Assembly (NCBI GenBank): GCA_020544305.1
Contig: CP058667.1
Location: 992,001-1,056,000 of the forward strand
Origin: Staphylococcus taiwanensis
GTDB lineage: Bacteria; Bacillota; Bacilli; Staphylococcales; Staphylococcaceae
Direction: 5' to 3'
DNA: 64,000 nucleotides
Under the pieces are notes generated by a model. The model worked only from the letters and a program-made list of their open reading frames with translations. It was not told the origin of the DNA and made no database searches. Within the stretch, counting starts at the first letter, position 1. Each line of letters begins with the position of its first letter. Shown here one piece after another: positions 26,876-36,825 of the stretch. A program made the translations under genes and the position numbers.

Positions 26876-26918
26876 GAATATGATAGCAAGATTCACCAAA
26901 AACACAAGGAGGGTTACT

Positions 26919-26978
26919 ATGATTAGCGATGCATATAGAGCAGTAGTAGATTCCGTTAAGTCTTGGTGGTTATCTTAA
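26919..26978 (+). CDS. Free-standing 19-residue amphipathic peptide gene (PSM-like?)
   Basis: The ORF MISDAYRAVVDSVKSWWLS is 19 residues, preceded by AAGGAGGG 6 bases before the ATG and by a near-consensus promoter. On a helix, Ile2, Tyr6, Val9, Val10, Val13, Trp16 and Trp17 form one face and Asp, Arg, Ser and Lys the other; net charge is about zero. Size and amphipathicity resemble alpha-type phenol-soluble modulins, though I match it to no named PSM. A small hairpin with T-run follows at 26999-27020, so the transcript would carry only this ORF. Confidence 0.6.
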   Translation: MISDAYRAVVDSVKSWWLS

Positions 26979-26998
26979 TAGTAAAAACTTGAATACTG

Positions 26999-27020
26999 AA
27001 TTAGAAGTACTAATTTTTTA
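26999..27020 (+). terminator. Short terminator after the 19-aa peptide
   Basis: AATTAG (26999-27004) pairs with CTAATT (27010-27015), followed by a T-run. The stem is short and AT-rich, so termination may be partial. Confidence 0.5.
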
Positions 27021-27133
27021 GGTTTTTGATATTATACAAAGTTAAAATAGCTATCTATTTAATCAAAACAGTAAGTATGATAATATATAATATTGTAAAC
27101 ATACTAATTTCTATATTTAGAGGTGAAACATAC

Positions 27134-27307
27134 ATGTGGGATTTAATTAAAGGTTTATTCAAATTCTTATTTAGCTTTATCCTTATTACTACTGTAGTAG
27201 TAGGTGTTGGTGTAGCTGCATTTGCTTACATCTTCAAAAAAGACTTTGAAGACATTGAAAGAAAAACTAAAGAAATCGTATCTGATATCGAAAGTAATAA
27301 TGCATAA
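27134..27307 (+). CDS. Small single-pass membrane protein
   Basis: A 57-residue protein. MWDLIKGLFKFLF is followed by one membrane helix (about 13-32), then a charged cytoplasmic helix (KKDFEDIERKTKEIVSDIE). AGAGGTG lies 9 bases before ATG 27134; an open frame runs further upstream but lacks a ribosome site. A terminator follows. I do not recognise the family. Confidence 0.7.
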   Translation: MWDLIKGLFKFLFSFILITTVVVGVGVAAFAYIFKKDFEDIERKTKEIVSDIESNNA

Positions 27308-27316
27308 TTATTATTT

Positions 27317-27353
27317 ACCAGTAGCTTCTTATTTTGAAGTTGCTGGTTTTTTT
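27317..27353 (+). terminator. Terminator after the 57-aa membrane protein
   Basis: ACCAGTAGCTTC (27317-27328) pairs with GAAGTTGCTGGT (27336-27347) with a small bulge, followed by seven T. Confidence 0.85.
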
Positions 27354-27465
27354 ATGTTATACATATATGTTCCTTTATCGTTTAACAACTAAGAAAGATA
27401 CATTGATTGTCATTAACCCCTTACTTTTTATAAAATGAATATAATAATAAATTGGAGGTAATCAT

Positions 27466-28503
27466 ATGACTACGACAGGGTATATCGGTTCTTATACTAA
27501 AAAAGAAGGTAAAGGTATTTATCGCTTTGAGTTAAATGAAGATTCTGGTCAAGTTGACCAAATAGAAACAGGTTATGAAATTGAAGCCTCGACGTATCTT
27601 GCTCAAACAGAAGATTATTTATATGCCATTACTAAAGAAGGCGATAATTGTGGGATTGCAGCATTTAAAAAGGATGAGCAGGGACAACTATCTTTAATCA
27701 ATAAATGTTTAGCATCAACGCGTGGTACAGGATGCTATATTTCTGTATCAAATGACCGTAATTTCTTATTTGAAGCGGTATATGGAGAAGGCTTAGCGCG
27801 TATTTATCAATTAAATAAAGAAACTGGTGAAGTGGTTAAATTGATTCAAGAGTTAGACCATGAGTTTACTACGGGAAGCCATGAGCGCCAAGAGAACCCT
27901 CATGTTCATTTTTTAAATGAAACGCCAGATGGTAAATATGTCGTTGCTGCTGACTTGGGAACTGATAGGGTTGTCACTTATGAATTTGGCAGTGAAGGTT
28001 TTAAAGAACATGCAGTTTCACAATTTAAAGATCAAGATGGGCCTCGACATATTGCTTTTCATAAAAATGGTAAATATGCTTATGTAGTGCATGAAATATC
28101 TAATATTGTAAGTGTTACGCATTATAACGATGGACAATTTGAAGAAATAGAACGTCATGCAACAGTTCCAGAAGATTTTGAAGGAGAGACTAAATTAGCT
28201 GCCGTACGTTTATCTCATGACCAGCAAAGTTTATACGTGAGTAATAGAGGACATGATAGTATTGCAGTTTATACAGTAGCAGAAGATGGAGCAGCTTTAA
28301 ACCCAGTTGAAATCGTAAGTAGTGGTGGAGAATTCCCTAGAGATTTTAATATTACAGAATCTGATGATTATTTAGTTTGTGCGCATCAAGAAAGCAATTA
28401 TGAAGTAACCGTATTTAGACGTGATACTAATTCTGGAAAATTAACACCAACTGATAATCAATATAAAGCACCTGAAGGTGTATTTGTCGACTTTATAAAA
28501 TAA
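27466..28503 (+). CDS. pgl: Lactonase-family beta-propeller (6-phosphogluconolactonase, YkgB type)
   Basis: A 345-residue seven-bladed propeller of the lactonase family. [21 protein letters not shown] opens blade one. The [43 protein letters not shown] and [11 protein letters not shown] segments are the repeated blade motifs with the conserved His, Arg and Asp. Members hydrolyse 6-phosphogluconolactone in the pentose phosphate pathway. It is monocistronic behind GGAGGT. The specific activity is assumed from the family. Confidence 0.87.
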   Translation: MTTTGYIGSYTKKEGKGIYRFELNEDSGQVDQIETGYEIEASTYLAQTEDYLYAITKEGDNCGIAAFKKDEQGQLSLINKCLASTRGTGCYISVSNDRNFLFEAVYGEGLARIYQLNKETGEVVKLIQELDHEFTTGSHERQENPHVHFLNETPDGKYVVAADLGTDRVVTYEFGSEGFKEHAVSQFKDQDGPRHIAFHKNGKYAYVVHEISNIVSVTHYNDGQFEEIERHATVPEDFEGETKLAAVRLSHDQQSLYVSNRGHDSIAVYTVAEDGAALNPVEIVSSGGEFPRDFNITESDDYLVCAHQESNYEVTVFRRDTNSGKLTPTDNQYKAPEGVFVDFIK

Positions 28504-28543
28504 ATACAGATATTTATGAAGTTGAGACAACAATAATGAGATG

Positions 28544-28625
28544 AGGCTACATTGCAAATTCGCAGTAACTGACTGATTGAGGAAACACTTATATTAAGCT
28601 TTTTCAACTCCAGTCATCCTTGTAG
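28544..28625 (+). repeat. Dispersed intergenic repeat, copy A
   Basis: GGCTACATTGCAAATTCGCAG...GACTGA...AACACTTA...AGTCATCC closely matches a second copy at 40552-40620 after yerC. Both are non-coding and both are followed within 100 bases by a long hairpin. This looks like a staphylococcal intergenic repeat family. Confidence 0.75.
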
Positions 28626-28679
28626 GCGTGCTCCAAACATTGAAAACTTAAAAAGATATTTAACAAATAAAGCAATTTA

Positions 28680-28720
28680 GGGGTGGGACAATGAATTCAA
28701 AAGAATTCTGTCTCGCCCCC
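28680..28720. terminator. Long terminator hairpin between pgl and the aldehyde dehydrogenase gene
   Basis: GGGGTGGGACA...GAATTC pairs with GAATTCTGTCTCGCCCC around an AAAA loop. It lies between two convergent genes. Confidence 0.8.
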
Positions 28721-28729
28721 TCATCATTT

Positions 28730-30112
28730 TTATAAGTTTTTAAAGAACGTTCTAATATATTTAAACTTGCCTTTGTATGGTGGGTAAATAATACTTGAAT
28801 CTAAACGAGTAGATTTAAAAATATAAGATTTTTTGTGGCTAAAGGTATCGAATGTATATTTACCGTGATATTGACCGATGCCTGACATACCAACGCCACC
28901 GAATGGGAGTTTAGGATTAGCTAAATGCATTAAGGTATCATTAATTGCACCACCACCAAATGATAATTCATTTAATACACGGTGGGTTGTATTCTCATCT
29001 TCACTAAACAAATAGAGACTTAATGGTTTAGACTTACTTTGAATAATATCGATTGCCTCATTAAAATCATCATAAGTGATAATAGGGAGAATCGGTCCAA
29101 ATATTTCTTCTTGCATGATTTTAGAGTCTAATGTGATGCCATCTAAAATTGTAGGCGCTATATAGCGGTGTTGCTCATTAGTATGACCACCAAAGATAAT
29201 ATTATTTTGATGTACATTTAGTAAATCATTGAGTCGATTAAAATGTTTATCATTCACAATACGTCCGAAATCAGGACTTTTTTCAATGTCATTTCCATAA
29301 AATTCATGAATACTATGTTTTAGCGCATCGATCAGTTGATGCTTCACTTTACGATTTACTAAGATATAATCTGGCGCAACACATGTTTGTCCTGCATTTG
29401 TAAATTTACCGAAACTGATACGATCACTTGAGACTTTAATGTTTGCTGTGTCATCTACAATAACAGGTGATTTACCGCCAAGCCCTAATGTTACAGGGAC
29501 TAAATGTTTACTTGCTGCTTCGTAAATGATTTGACCCACTTTTTCACTACCAGTAAAGAACATGTAATCAAAAGGAAGATGAATTAATGTTTGTGTTTCT
29601 TCAATACCGCCTTCAATAACACTGATATAATCCGAAATAAATACATCTTCAATAATTTGACGTATCACTTTAGAAACATTAGGAGTTAATTCTGAAGGTT
29701 TAATTATCGCAGTATTTCCAGCAGCTATCGCGCCAATTAATGGTTCAAATACTAATTGAACTGGATAATTAAACGGTCCGATAATTAGAATTGTGCCATA
29801 GGGTTCAGGCTTTATGTAACTTTTAGCTGGAAACATAAATAAAGGTGTGTCTACTTGTTTGGTTTTAGTCCAATTTTTAAGTTCTTTTCGAGCGGATTTA
29901 ATACTTTTTAAAGTTATACCGATTTCAGTTGCATAAGCTTCAACCGGACTTTTACCTAAATCTTGTTGAAGTGCCTCTAATAATTCATTTTCATGATGTT
30001 TAATACTTTTACTCAATTGTTTTAATTGATGTTTACGAAACTTAATATCTTTCGTTTTATGTGTTTTGAAAAAAGCTTTACTTTCCTCAAATTGTTTTGA
30101 AATAGAAGACAA
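28730..30112 (-). CDS. Aldehyde dehydrogenase (class 3-like), catalytic Glu replaced by Gly
   Basis: A 460-residue ALDH-superfamily enzyme oxidising aldehydes with NAD(P)+. The nucleophile is intact: Cys244 in NAGQTCVAPDY. The PFNYP, KPSE, FTGSEKVG and IFGPILP motifs are also present. The usual LELGGK motif reads LGLGGK: the general-base glutamate is Gly210 (codon GGG, one change from GAG). TTG 30112 is chosen because AAGGAGG lies 8 bases upstream. If the Glu is truly absent, deacylation should be impaired. Confidence 0.88.
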   Translation of the reverse strand: MSSISKQFEESKAFFKTHKTKDIKFRKHQLKQLSKSIKHHENELLEALQQDLGKSPVEAYATEIGITLKSIKSARKELKNWTKTKQVDTPLFMFPAKSYIKPEPYGTILIIGPFNYPVQLVFEPLIGAIAAGNTAIIKPSELTPNVSKVIRQIIEDVFISDYISVIEGGIEETQTLIHLPFDYMFFTGSEKVGQIIYEAASKHLVPVTLGLGGKSPVIVDDTANIKVSSDRISFGKFTNAGQTCVAPDYILVNRKVKHQLIDALKHSIHEFYGNDIEKSPDFGRIVNDKHFNRLNDLLNVHQNNIIFGGHTNEQHRYIAPTILDGITLDSKIMQEEIFGPILPIITYDDFNEAIDIIQSKSKPLSLYLFSEDENTTHRVLNELSFGGGAINDTLMHLANPKLPFGGVGMSGIGQYHGKYTFDTFSHKKSYIFKSTRLDSSIIYPPYKGKFKYIRTFFKNL

Positions 30113-30249
30113 TACGTTAACCTCCTTAAAATTTATCAACCATATACATGATTTAAATAATAATGAATATAGTCATTTATCATATCTATACCCCAAATAA
30201 TTTTCAATTAAAAAGCAATTGGTTGACTTGGTCTGTAATGAATGAAAGA

Positions 30250-30283
30250 GGCTAAACTATTGAACTCAACAGTTTAGCCTCCG
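30250..30283 (-). terminator. Hairpin after ppaC
   Basis: GAGGCTAAACT pairs with AGTTTAGCCTC across a short loop, 44 bases after the ppaC stop. The T-run on the minus strand is weak. Confidence 0.6.
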
Positions 30284-30326
30284 TAAGATTTAACACCACA
30301 TAGTGTGCTTATATTTATAAAATATA

Positions 30327-31256
30327 TTATTTAGTTAATGCTTCAGTAATTTGAGGTACCACTTGTTTTTTACGAGATACAACGCCTGTTAAGAAAGCCA
30401 TGCCGTCGTCTAATTGAACTTTGAAAGCTTCTCCAACTTTATCTTTCTCAGCACCTACTACTAAGATTTTTGAGTCGCTGTTAATAATGTCAGTTACGAC
30501 TAAGACAAATAAATCATATTTTTCATTTGTACTTGTTTCTAACATCACTTTTTCAAGTTCATCTTTACGGTTTAATAATTCATCGATATCAACCGTATTT
30601 ACTTGAGCGATACGTGTAACGTAGTCACCCATGTTAAATGATTTAGCATCCATATCTAATAATTCTTCAGCAGATTTATCAGTTGTAGACGCACCTGCTT
30701 TTAACATTTCTAAACCATATTCTTCTAAATCTATATTTGCAATATCTTTTAAAGCTTGAGCAGCATTCACATCTTCTTCAGTGCAAGTAGGAGATTTAAA
30801 TAATAAGCTATCTGAAATAATAGCTGAAACCATTAATCCAGCAATTTCAGGTTTAATTTCAAAGCCACGTTCTTTATACATTTTGTAAAGAATTGTAGCA
30901 GTACAACCTACAGGTTCTGCACGATACCACAATGGAGCAACAGTTTCAAAATTTGCGATTCTGTGATGGTCAACGACGTGTTTAATTTCAGCATCTGCAA
31001 TTGATTCTGCACTTTGTTGGAATTCGTTATGATCTACTAAAATAACTTCTTGACCATCTAAATTATCAGTTAATAATTCTGGTGCTTTTACTTCGAAATG
31101 ATCTAGCGCATATTTAGTTTCAGCATTGATATCACCTAAACGGTATGCTGTTGCTTCACTGTTTCCAGTTAATTGTTCAAAGTCAGCCATAATAATCGCT
31201 GAAGAAATTGCATCAGTGTCTGGATTTTGATGTCCAAAAATATAAGTTTTTGCCAT
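30327..31256 (-). CDS. ppaC: Manganese-dependent inorganic pyrophosphatase
   Basis: A 309-residue family II (DHH) pyrophosphatase that hydrolyses PPi to two phosphates. The metal ligands His9, Asp13 and Asp15 (FGHQNPDTDA), the VDHNE motif, the DHH motif (VDHHRIANFE, about 94-103) and the C-terminal SRKKQVVP substrate motif are intact. Length is normal for staphylococcal PpaC. It is monocistronic. Confidence 0.96.
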   Translation of the reverse strand: MAKTYIFGHQNPDTDAISSAIIMADFEQLTGNSEATAYRLGDINAETKYALDHFEVKAPELLTDNLDGQEVILVDHNEFQQSAESIADAEIKHVVDHHRIANFETVAPLWYRAEPVGCTATILYKMYKERGFEIKPEIAGLMVSAIISDSLLFKSPTCTEEDVNAAQALKDIANIDLEEYGLEMLKAGASTTDKSAEELLDMDAKSFNMGDYVTRIAQVNTVDIDELLNRKDELEKVMLETSTNEKYDLFVLVVTDIINSDSKILVVGAEKDKVGEAFKVQLDDGMAFLTGVVSRKKQVVPQITEALTK

Positions 31257-31305
31257 TGCTATAATTCACCCTTATCATATAATTTTAATATTATTTTAGC
31301 ATGTT

Positions 31306-31866
31306 TTAATTGCTTACTTCTACCTCTGCGCCTAATGAGTTTTTAAAATGTCCTAAAGCCCATTCATGTCCATTTTCATTAAAAGAGGCAACACCATCTT
31401 TAGGTATAGTCATCTTATACCCTAAATTATAGGCTGAAATAGCAGTATGTAATATACAAATATCAGTACAGACACCTACAATTTCAACGTCGGAAATATT
31501 TCTTTCACGAAGAAGACTATCTAATGGCGTGCCAAAAAAAGAATCATAACGTCGTTTATCTAAGAAATGGATGTTAGGTTCTGTTTTGTAATTATCATAG
31601 AAGGTTTTAATTTGACCATACAATTCTCGACCAGGCGTTCCCTCAATATTATGTGGTGGGAAAAGTTGTGTTTCTGGGTGATAGTGATCATTATCATAAT
31701 GTAAATCCATCATAAAAAAGATGTCTTGATTACTTGAATGGTAGTATTTTAAACGATTTAAAATAAATGATTCTATATCTTGACCAGGTTTACCACAAGT
31801 TAAGCGACCATCATTAGCAATAAAATCATACGAATAATCTACAACAATCAATGCTTTCTTAATCAT
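31306..31866 (-). CDS. pncA: Nicotinamidase (isochorismatase fold)
   Basis: A 186-residue nicotinamidase converting nicotinamide to nicotinate. Catalytic triad: Asp10 (VVDYSYDF), Lys104 (FLDKRRYDSF) and Cys137 (GVCTDICILHT). Metal-binding residues are in DLHYDNDHYHPE (Asp54, His56). Length and sequence fit staphylococcal PncA. It feeds the pncB and nadE genes about 4 kb downstream in this window, giving nicotinamide to NAD salvage. Confidence 0.92.
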   Translation of the reverse strand: MIKKALIVVDYSYDFIANDGRLTCGKPGQDIESFILNRLKYYHSSNQDIFFMMDLHYDNDHYHPETQLFPPHNIEGTPGRELYGQIKTFYDNYKTEPNIHFLDKRRYDSFFGTPLDSLLRERNISDVEIVGVCTDICILHTAISAYNLGYKMTIPKDGVASFNENGHEWALGHFKNSLGAEVEVSN

Positions 31867-32042
31867 ATTTGTTCATCCTCTCTGATAAATGTTTGAGGTA
31901 GTTAAAAATTGTATAATAATATAGAAAAGGTTGAGTTAATACCTCATCATCATTTATATAGTTAGTATAGCTAATATGAAACTAAAATTGTATAAAACTT
32001 ATATAATATAAGATTTTAAAGCACGAGAATAGGGGATTGAAT

Positions 32043-33125
32043 ATGCTAATAAATGCACAAGACTATGGCCTCACAGGGCATAACAAACGAAAAGATACAA
32101 AAGCAATTCAACAAGCATTAAATAAAGCAAAATATGGAGAACATACTGTATTAATACCTAGTGGTACGTATCATATTGGCAAGGCGCTTATTATCTATGA
32201 CTCAACCACATTACTTTTAGAAGATGACACAACGTTATTAAGATGTAGTAAAGATGCCTTATTGAAAAATGGGAAACGCTTTGGATTCTACCATGGGTAC
32301 TCAGGCAATAGTCATATCTATATTAAAGGCGGTACGTTTGATATGAATGGTGCAGAGTATCCATATAATAATACTGCAATGTCAATTGGCCATGCCGAAG
32401 ATATTCAGCTCATAGGCGTTACTGTATTAAATGTCGTTGGAGGACATGCGTTGGATGCCTGTGGAATCAATGGCTTATATATCAAACATTGTAATTTTAA
32501 AGGATTCAATGATTTTGATGGTGACCGTTCATTTTCAGAAGCAATTCAAATAGATATTCAAGTACCAGGTGCCTTTCCAAAATTTGGCACAACAGATGGA
32601 ACGATTACTAAAAATGTGGTCATAGAAAATTGTTATTTTGGAAACTCAGATAACCCAAAAATGAAAGCATGGAATAGAGCAATTGGTTCACATGCAAGTC
32701 GATATAATCAATATTATGATAATGTGCATATTAGAAATAATATCTTTGATGGAATGAATGAGTATGCTCTAACACCACTGAAAACTAAAAATATGATTAT
32801 TTCTCGCAATGAATTTAGAAATTGCAACGGTGGTATTAGAAATTTAGCAGTTAAAGATGGGAAAAATGCAGCAGATGTTGTAACGGGTCAAGTCATAGGG
32901 ACACAAGCAGGTGAAAATTTTAGTGTCATTGGTAATACATTCACGGGGCATATGAAACGTGATGCCATTCACATCAGAAGTTATAACAATGTAAAGCATC
33001 AACAAGTCTTTATTGCAGGAAATATTTTTGATGATAGCTCGCAAACTATCCATTTGGAAGATATTAAAGACTTAACTCTTAATCAAAGTGAAGATGTAAA
33101 AATAGAAAAGATTAATATTGATTAA
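32043..33125 (+). CDS. Right-handed beta-helix glycosyl hydrolase/pectate-lyase-like protein
   Basis: A 360-residue protein. N-terminal [24 protein letters not shown] is the pectate-lyase-superfamily opening motif. It is followed by repeated beta-helix coils ([56 protein letters not shown]). There is no signal peptide, so it seems cytoplasmic or exported another way. The substrate is unknown. ATG 32043 is preferred to TTG 32037 because AGGGG is 8 bases upstream of it. Confidence 0.8.
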   Translation: MLINAQDYGLTGHNKRKDTKAIQQALNKAKYGEHTVLIPSGTYHIGKALIIYDSTTLLLEDDTTLLRCSKDALLKNGKRFGFYHGYSGNSHIYIKGGTFDMNGAEYPYNNTAMSIGHAEDIQLIGVTVLNVVGGHALDACGINGLYIKHCNFKGFNDFDGDRSFSEAIQIDIQVPGAFPKFGTTDGTITKNVVIENCYFGNSDNPKMKAWNRAIGSHASRYNQYYDNVHIRNNIFDGMNEYALTPLKTKNMIISRNEFRNCNGGIRNLAVKDGKNAADVVTGQVIGTQAGENFSVIGNTFTGHMKRDAIHIRSYNNVKHQQVFIAGNIFDDSSQTIHLEDIKDLTLNQSEDVKIEKINID

Positions 33126-33171
33126 TTAAAAAAGTGCATAGGGTAGTACAACCCCCTTGAATATACCTAAT

Positions 33172-33230
33172 TAAAAAGATGACTAGAATTGAGTAACGTT
33201 ATATGTGAACGTGCTGTCAATCCTAGTCAT
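33172..33230 (-). terminator. Terminator of the nos-pheA operon
   Basis: GATGACTAGAATTGA (33179-33193) pairs with TCAATCCTAGTCAT (33217-33230), and on the minus strand the stem is followed by CTTTTT. Confidence 0.7.
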
Positions 33231-33273
33231 TTATGTTTGAAAATACTAGCAAATAAAAAGGCAACATCATTTA

Positions 33274-34077
33274 TCAGCTATGACGATTAAATGCACCAAT
33301 CACTTTTATTTTAAAATCCAATGTCTCAAGTATGGTAATAACTTTGTTTAATTCAGAAGTTATACCACTATCTGTTTGTACAAAGAAACGATACATCCCT
33401 AACTGAGTTTTGAGTGGTCTTGATTCAATCCAAGATAAATTAATGTTAAATAAAGCAAACGTGTTTAATATACTAGCTAAGAGTCCTGCTTTATCATATT
33501 TAGGTGTGATTAATAATAATGTATTTAACGCACCTTTGTCATAGTTTGCGTGATTTTTAACTATTAAAAATCGCGTTACATTGTGTGGATAGTCTTGAAT
33601 ATGACTATCAATAGGTGTAAATCCGTATGCTTCACCACTACCGAGTGGCGCAATTGCTGCTTCAGTTTCAGAGATTTTGTTTAATCCTTGAATCGTACTA
33701 TCTACGTAATCGTATAAAAAATGATGACGCTGAATATAACGACTCGTTTGACTAATAGCTGGTGCAATTGAGTATACTTTTTTAATATTTTGTAATTCAG
33801 TTCCTTCATGTGCATATAAGCCAAAATTAATATCTAAGTGGATTTCACCATGAGCAAAAATATCTTGTTGTGCAAGTGCATCGGCGATAATATTTATTGT
33901 TCCTTCGATTGAGTTTTCAATTGGAACAATACCAACGGACGCGTCATTACTACTTACCGCTTTAATCACTTCATATAAATTAGATTTAGGTGAGAAAGTC
34001 ACTTCTTTTTCAGAAATATATTTCTTAGCAGCTAAATACGAGAAGGTTCCTTGTGGGCCTAAATAATATAAATACAT
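33274..34077 (-). CDS. pheA: Prephenate dehydratase
   Basis: A 267-residue enzyme converting prephenate to phenylpyruvate in phenylalanine synthesis. The catalytic domain (about 1-180) has GPQGTFSYLAA, VGIVPIENSIEGTIN and the Thr-Arg-Phe catalytic motif in NVTRFLIVKN. A C-terminal ACT domain (about 185-267) with SWIESRPLKTQLGMYRFFV provides Phe feedback. It starts 30 bases after nos; in S. aureus nos and this gene form one operon. Confidence 0.95.
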   Translation of the reverse strand: MYLYYLGPQGTFSYLAAKKYISEKEVTFSPKSNLYEVIKAVSSNDASVGIVPIENSIEGTINIIADALAQQDIFAHGEIHLDINFGLYAHEGTELQNIKKVYSIAPAISQTSRYIQRHHFLYDYVDSTIQGLNKISETEAAIAPLGSGEAYGFTPIDSHIQDYPHNVTRFLIVKNHANYDKGALNTLLLITPKYDKAGLLASILNTFALFNINLSWIESRPLKTQLGMYRFFVQTDSGITSELNKVITILETLDFKIKVIGAFNRHS

Positions 34078-34106
34078 TTAAATCATCACCTCATGTCAGT
34101 TGAACA

Positions 34107-35174
34107 TTAGTGAAATGGACACTTCATCGTTTGCTTAGCCTTATAATGAAAATTTGGATCTTTCATTTCATTATTATAACCATGATGATAATTTGTGGTT
34201 AATGTTGGCGATAAGGGTGGCGCTAGCCATGACCATTTACCTGTTACTTCACGATGATGTGCCTTTTCTTTTTCTTCAAATAATTCGAATTGTTTAGACG
34301 CAGTTAAATGATCAACAATAGACACGCCTTGCGCTTTAAACGAATGATAAACAGCATAATTCAGTTCTACCAATGTTCGATCTTTGTTAAATGAATTATT
34401 TTTAAGTGTACCAAATTCAAATGCTTGTGCAACACTTTCTAATAAATTATAGCGATACGAATCTGTAAAGTTACGCACTGCAACTTCTGTAACCATATAC
34501 CATCCATTAAAAGGTGCGGTTGGATAAGTTATACCACCAATCTTTAAATCCATATTAGAAATGATAGGCACCCCGTACCATTTTAAATTTAAATCTTTTA
34601 ATTTTGGAAAATGGTCATGCTCTATATTCACTTCTTTAACCAACTCTGTTGGTAAATTATACAATTTAATTGAATCATTAGGTAATTGATAAATAAGAGG
34701 TAAGACATCAGAGTCAGTACCTTTACCTTGCCAACCTAAATGTTGTGCCAATTGTGTAATGTCACGTTCAGCTGGGTCACCTTTATCTTCATAACCTGCA
34801 TATCGAATAAGTTGATTGTTATAAATTTGTGGGGCATTTTCAGATGAAAATATTGTAATAAATGGTTTAATTTTGCCACCATTAGTTGCTTCTTTAAGAT
34901 GATAATTAATTGCCTCAATAAAATCTGTTTCATTATCTATGTTTCTAGCATCTTCAACATGCAAAGCGTCCCAAAATAACCGACCGATACAACGATTAGA
35001 GTTTCGCCAAGCTAGTTTAGCACCGTATTGTAATTCTTCAAATGTATGCGTATAAGTACCTTTAGCTTCAATTTCTGCTTCAATTTCAGATAATCTGTTA
35101 TTAATTTTAATTTCTGAATAATCTAGTTCAGTATACATGGTATTAATGAATTCTCTTGCTTCTTCTATAATCAT
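34107..35174 (-). CDS. nos: Bacterial nitric oxide synthase oxygenase
   Basis: A 355-residue oxygenase-only NOS making NO from arginine; it lacks the reductase domain, as bacterial NOS does. The haem-ligand Cys62 is in [13 protein letters not shown] and the Arg-binding Glu in [15 protein letters not shown] 35174 has GCGAGGTG upstream and gives the usual staphylococcal length; the ATG 51 bases earlier adds an unrelated leader. NO from this enzyme protects staphylococci against oxidants and supports respiration. Confidence 0.96.
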   Translation of the reverse strand: MIIEEAREFINTMYTELDYSEIKINNRLSEIEAEIEAKGTYTHTFEELQYGAKLAWRNSNRCIGRLFWDALHVEDARNIDNETDFIEAINYHLKEATNGGKIKPFITIFSSENAPQIYNNQLIRYAGYEDKGDPAERDITQLAQHLGWQGKGTDSDVLPLIYQLPNDSIKLYNLPTELVKEVNIEHDHFPKLKDLNLKWYGVPIISNMDLKIGGITYPTAPFNGWYMVTEVAVRNFTDSYRYNLLESVAQAFEFGTLKNNSFNKDRTLVELNYAVYHSFKAQGVSIVDHLTASKQFELFEEKEKAHHREVTGKWSWLAPPLSPTLTTNYHHGYNNEMKDPNFHYKAKQTMKCPFH

Positions 35175-35355
35175 ATGAACACCTCGCTTAATATTATAAT
35201 CTAGGCAATTCATTAGCACATTCAATTCCCTTTATTGTCACGAATTTGTCAGATAAGTAAAGTTTTTCTTTTTGAAAAGTAAGACACACCATGTCAATAC
35301 TCACAAAAAAGTAATTATGATAAAATATACTAAAAGATGGATTGGAGAGATTGTG

Positions 35356-36825
35356 GTGTATCGTTACGAAGACGACAGTTTAATGTTACATAATGACTTA
35401 TACCAAATTAACATGGCTGAAAGCTATTGGAATGATGGTATACATGAACGTAATGCAGTATTTGATTTGTACTTTAGGAGCATGCCATTTGAAAGTGGCT
35501 ATGCAGTTTTTAATGGATTAAAACGAGTAATACAATTTATTGAGAATTTCCATTTTAGTGAATCTGATATTGAATATTTGCAATCAATAGGCTATCAAAG
35601 TGATTTTCTTGAATACTTAAAACAACTAAAATTTAGCGGCAATATTCGTTCAATGCAAGAAGGTGAATTATGCTTTGGGAATGAACCCTTAATAAGAGTT
35701 GAAGCGCCATTAATTCAAGCCCAGTTAATAGAGACTGTTTTATTAAATATTGTTAATTTCCACACTTTAATTGCGACTAAAGCCAGTAGAATTCGTCAAG
35801 TGGCGCCAGAAGATATATTGATGGAGTTCGGTACACGACGTGCTCAAGAACTTGATGCAGCATTATGGGGAGCACGTGCTGCTTATATTGGTGGCTTTGA
35901 CTCTACAAGTAATGTGCGTTCAGGTAAGTTGTTTGGAATTCCAGTATCAGGTACACATGCACACGCACTTGTGCAAACTTATGGTGATGAATATACAGCA
36001 TTTAAAATATATGCTGAACGTCACAAAGATTGTGTCTTTTTAGTTGATACTTTCCACACACTTAAATCAGGTGTTCCAACTGCGATTAAAGTCGCTAAAG
36101 AACTGGGCGACAAAATTAATTTTATTGGAATTCGTCTTGATTCAGGTGACATTGCTTACTTATCTAAAGAGGCAAGACGCATGTTAGATGAAGCTGGATT
36201 CAAAGATGCAAAAATTATTGCTTCAAATGATTTAGATGAACAGACGATTATGAGTTTGAAATCACAAGGTGCCAAAGTAGATTCTTGGGGTGTAGGTACA
36301 AAGTTAATCACTGGTTATGATCAACCAGCACTTGGTGCAGTATATAAACTAGTAGCGGTAGAAGATGAAAGTGGTCAATATGTTGATCGTATTAAACTGT
36401 CTAATAACGCTGAAAAAGTGACTACACCTGGTAAGAAAAATGTATACCGTATTATTAATACAAAGACTGGTAAAGCAGAAGGTGACTATATTACATTAGA
36501 ACATGAAAATCCTAATGATGAAAAACCTCTAAAAATGTTCCACCCAGTGCACACATATAAAATGAAATATATTAAACACTTTGAAGCTGTTGATCTACAT
36601 CGCTCTATTTTTGAAAATGGCAAACTTGTTTATCAGTTACCATCTGAAAAAGAAGCACAAGACTACTTGAAACAAGCTCTTTCAGAGTTGTGGGAAGAAA
36701 ACAAACGTTATTTAAATCCGCAAGAATATCCAGTAGATTTGAGTACAGCATGTTGGGATAATAAACATAAACGTATATTTGAAGTTGCTGAACACGTTAA
36801 GGAGATGGAGGAAGACAATGACTAA
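35356..36825 (+). CDS. pncB: Nicotinate phosphoribosyltransferase
   Basis: A 489-residue enzyme joining nicotinate and PRPP to nicotinate mononucleotide, the step after PncA. It opens [23 protein letters not shown] and has the [14 protein letters not shown] and SGTHAHALV active-site stretches with the phosphorylated His region. GTG 35356 was chosen since GGAGAG lies 6 bases upstream and the length equals that of staphylococcal NAPRTase; the open frame continues upstream without support. It overlaps nadE by 8 bases. Confidence 0.95.
   Translation: MYRYEDDSLMLHNDLYQINMAESYWNDGIHERNAVFDLYFRSMPFESGYAVFNGLKRVIQFIENFHFSESDIEYLQSIGYQSDFLEYLKQLKFSGNIRSMQEGELCFGNEPLIRVEAPLIQAQLIETVLLNIVNFHTLIATKASRIRQVAPEDILMEFGTRRAQELDAALWGARAAYIGGFDSTSNVRSGKLFGIPVSGTHAHALVQTYGDEYTAFKIYAERHKDCVFLVDTFHTLKSGVPTAIKVAKELGDKINFIGIRLDSGDIAYLSKEARRMLDEAGFKDAKIIASNDLDEQTIMSLKSQGAKVDSWGVGTKLITGYDQPALGAVYKLVAVEDESGQYVDRIKLSNNAEKVTTPGKKNVYRIINTKTGKAEGDYITLEHENPNDEKPLKMFHPVHTYKMKYIKHFEAVDLHRSIFENGKLVYQLPSEKEAQDYLKQALSELWEENKRYLNPQEYPVDLSTACWDNKHKRIFEVAEHVKEMEEDND

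Noticed and set aside
27026..27133. N-terminal extension of the 57-aa membrane protein from 27026
   Set aside because: No ribosome site, whereas AGAGGTG sits directly before ATG 27134; the extension includes promoter-like sequence.
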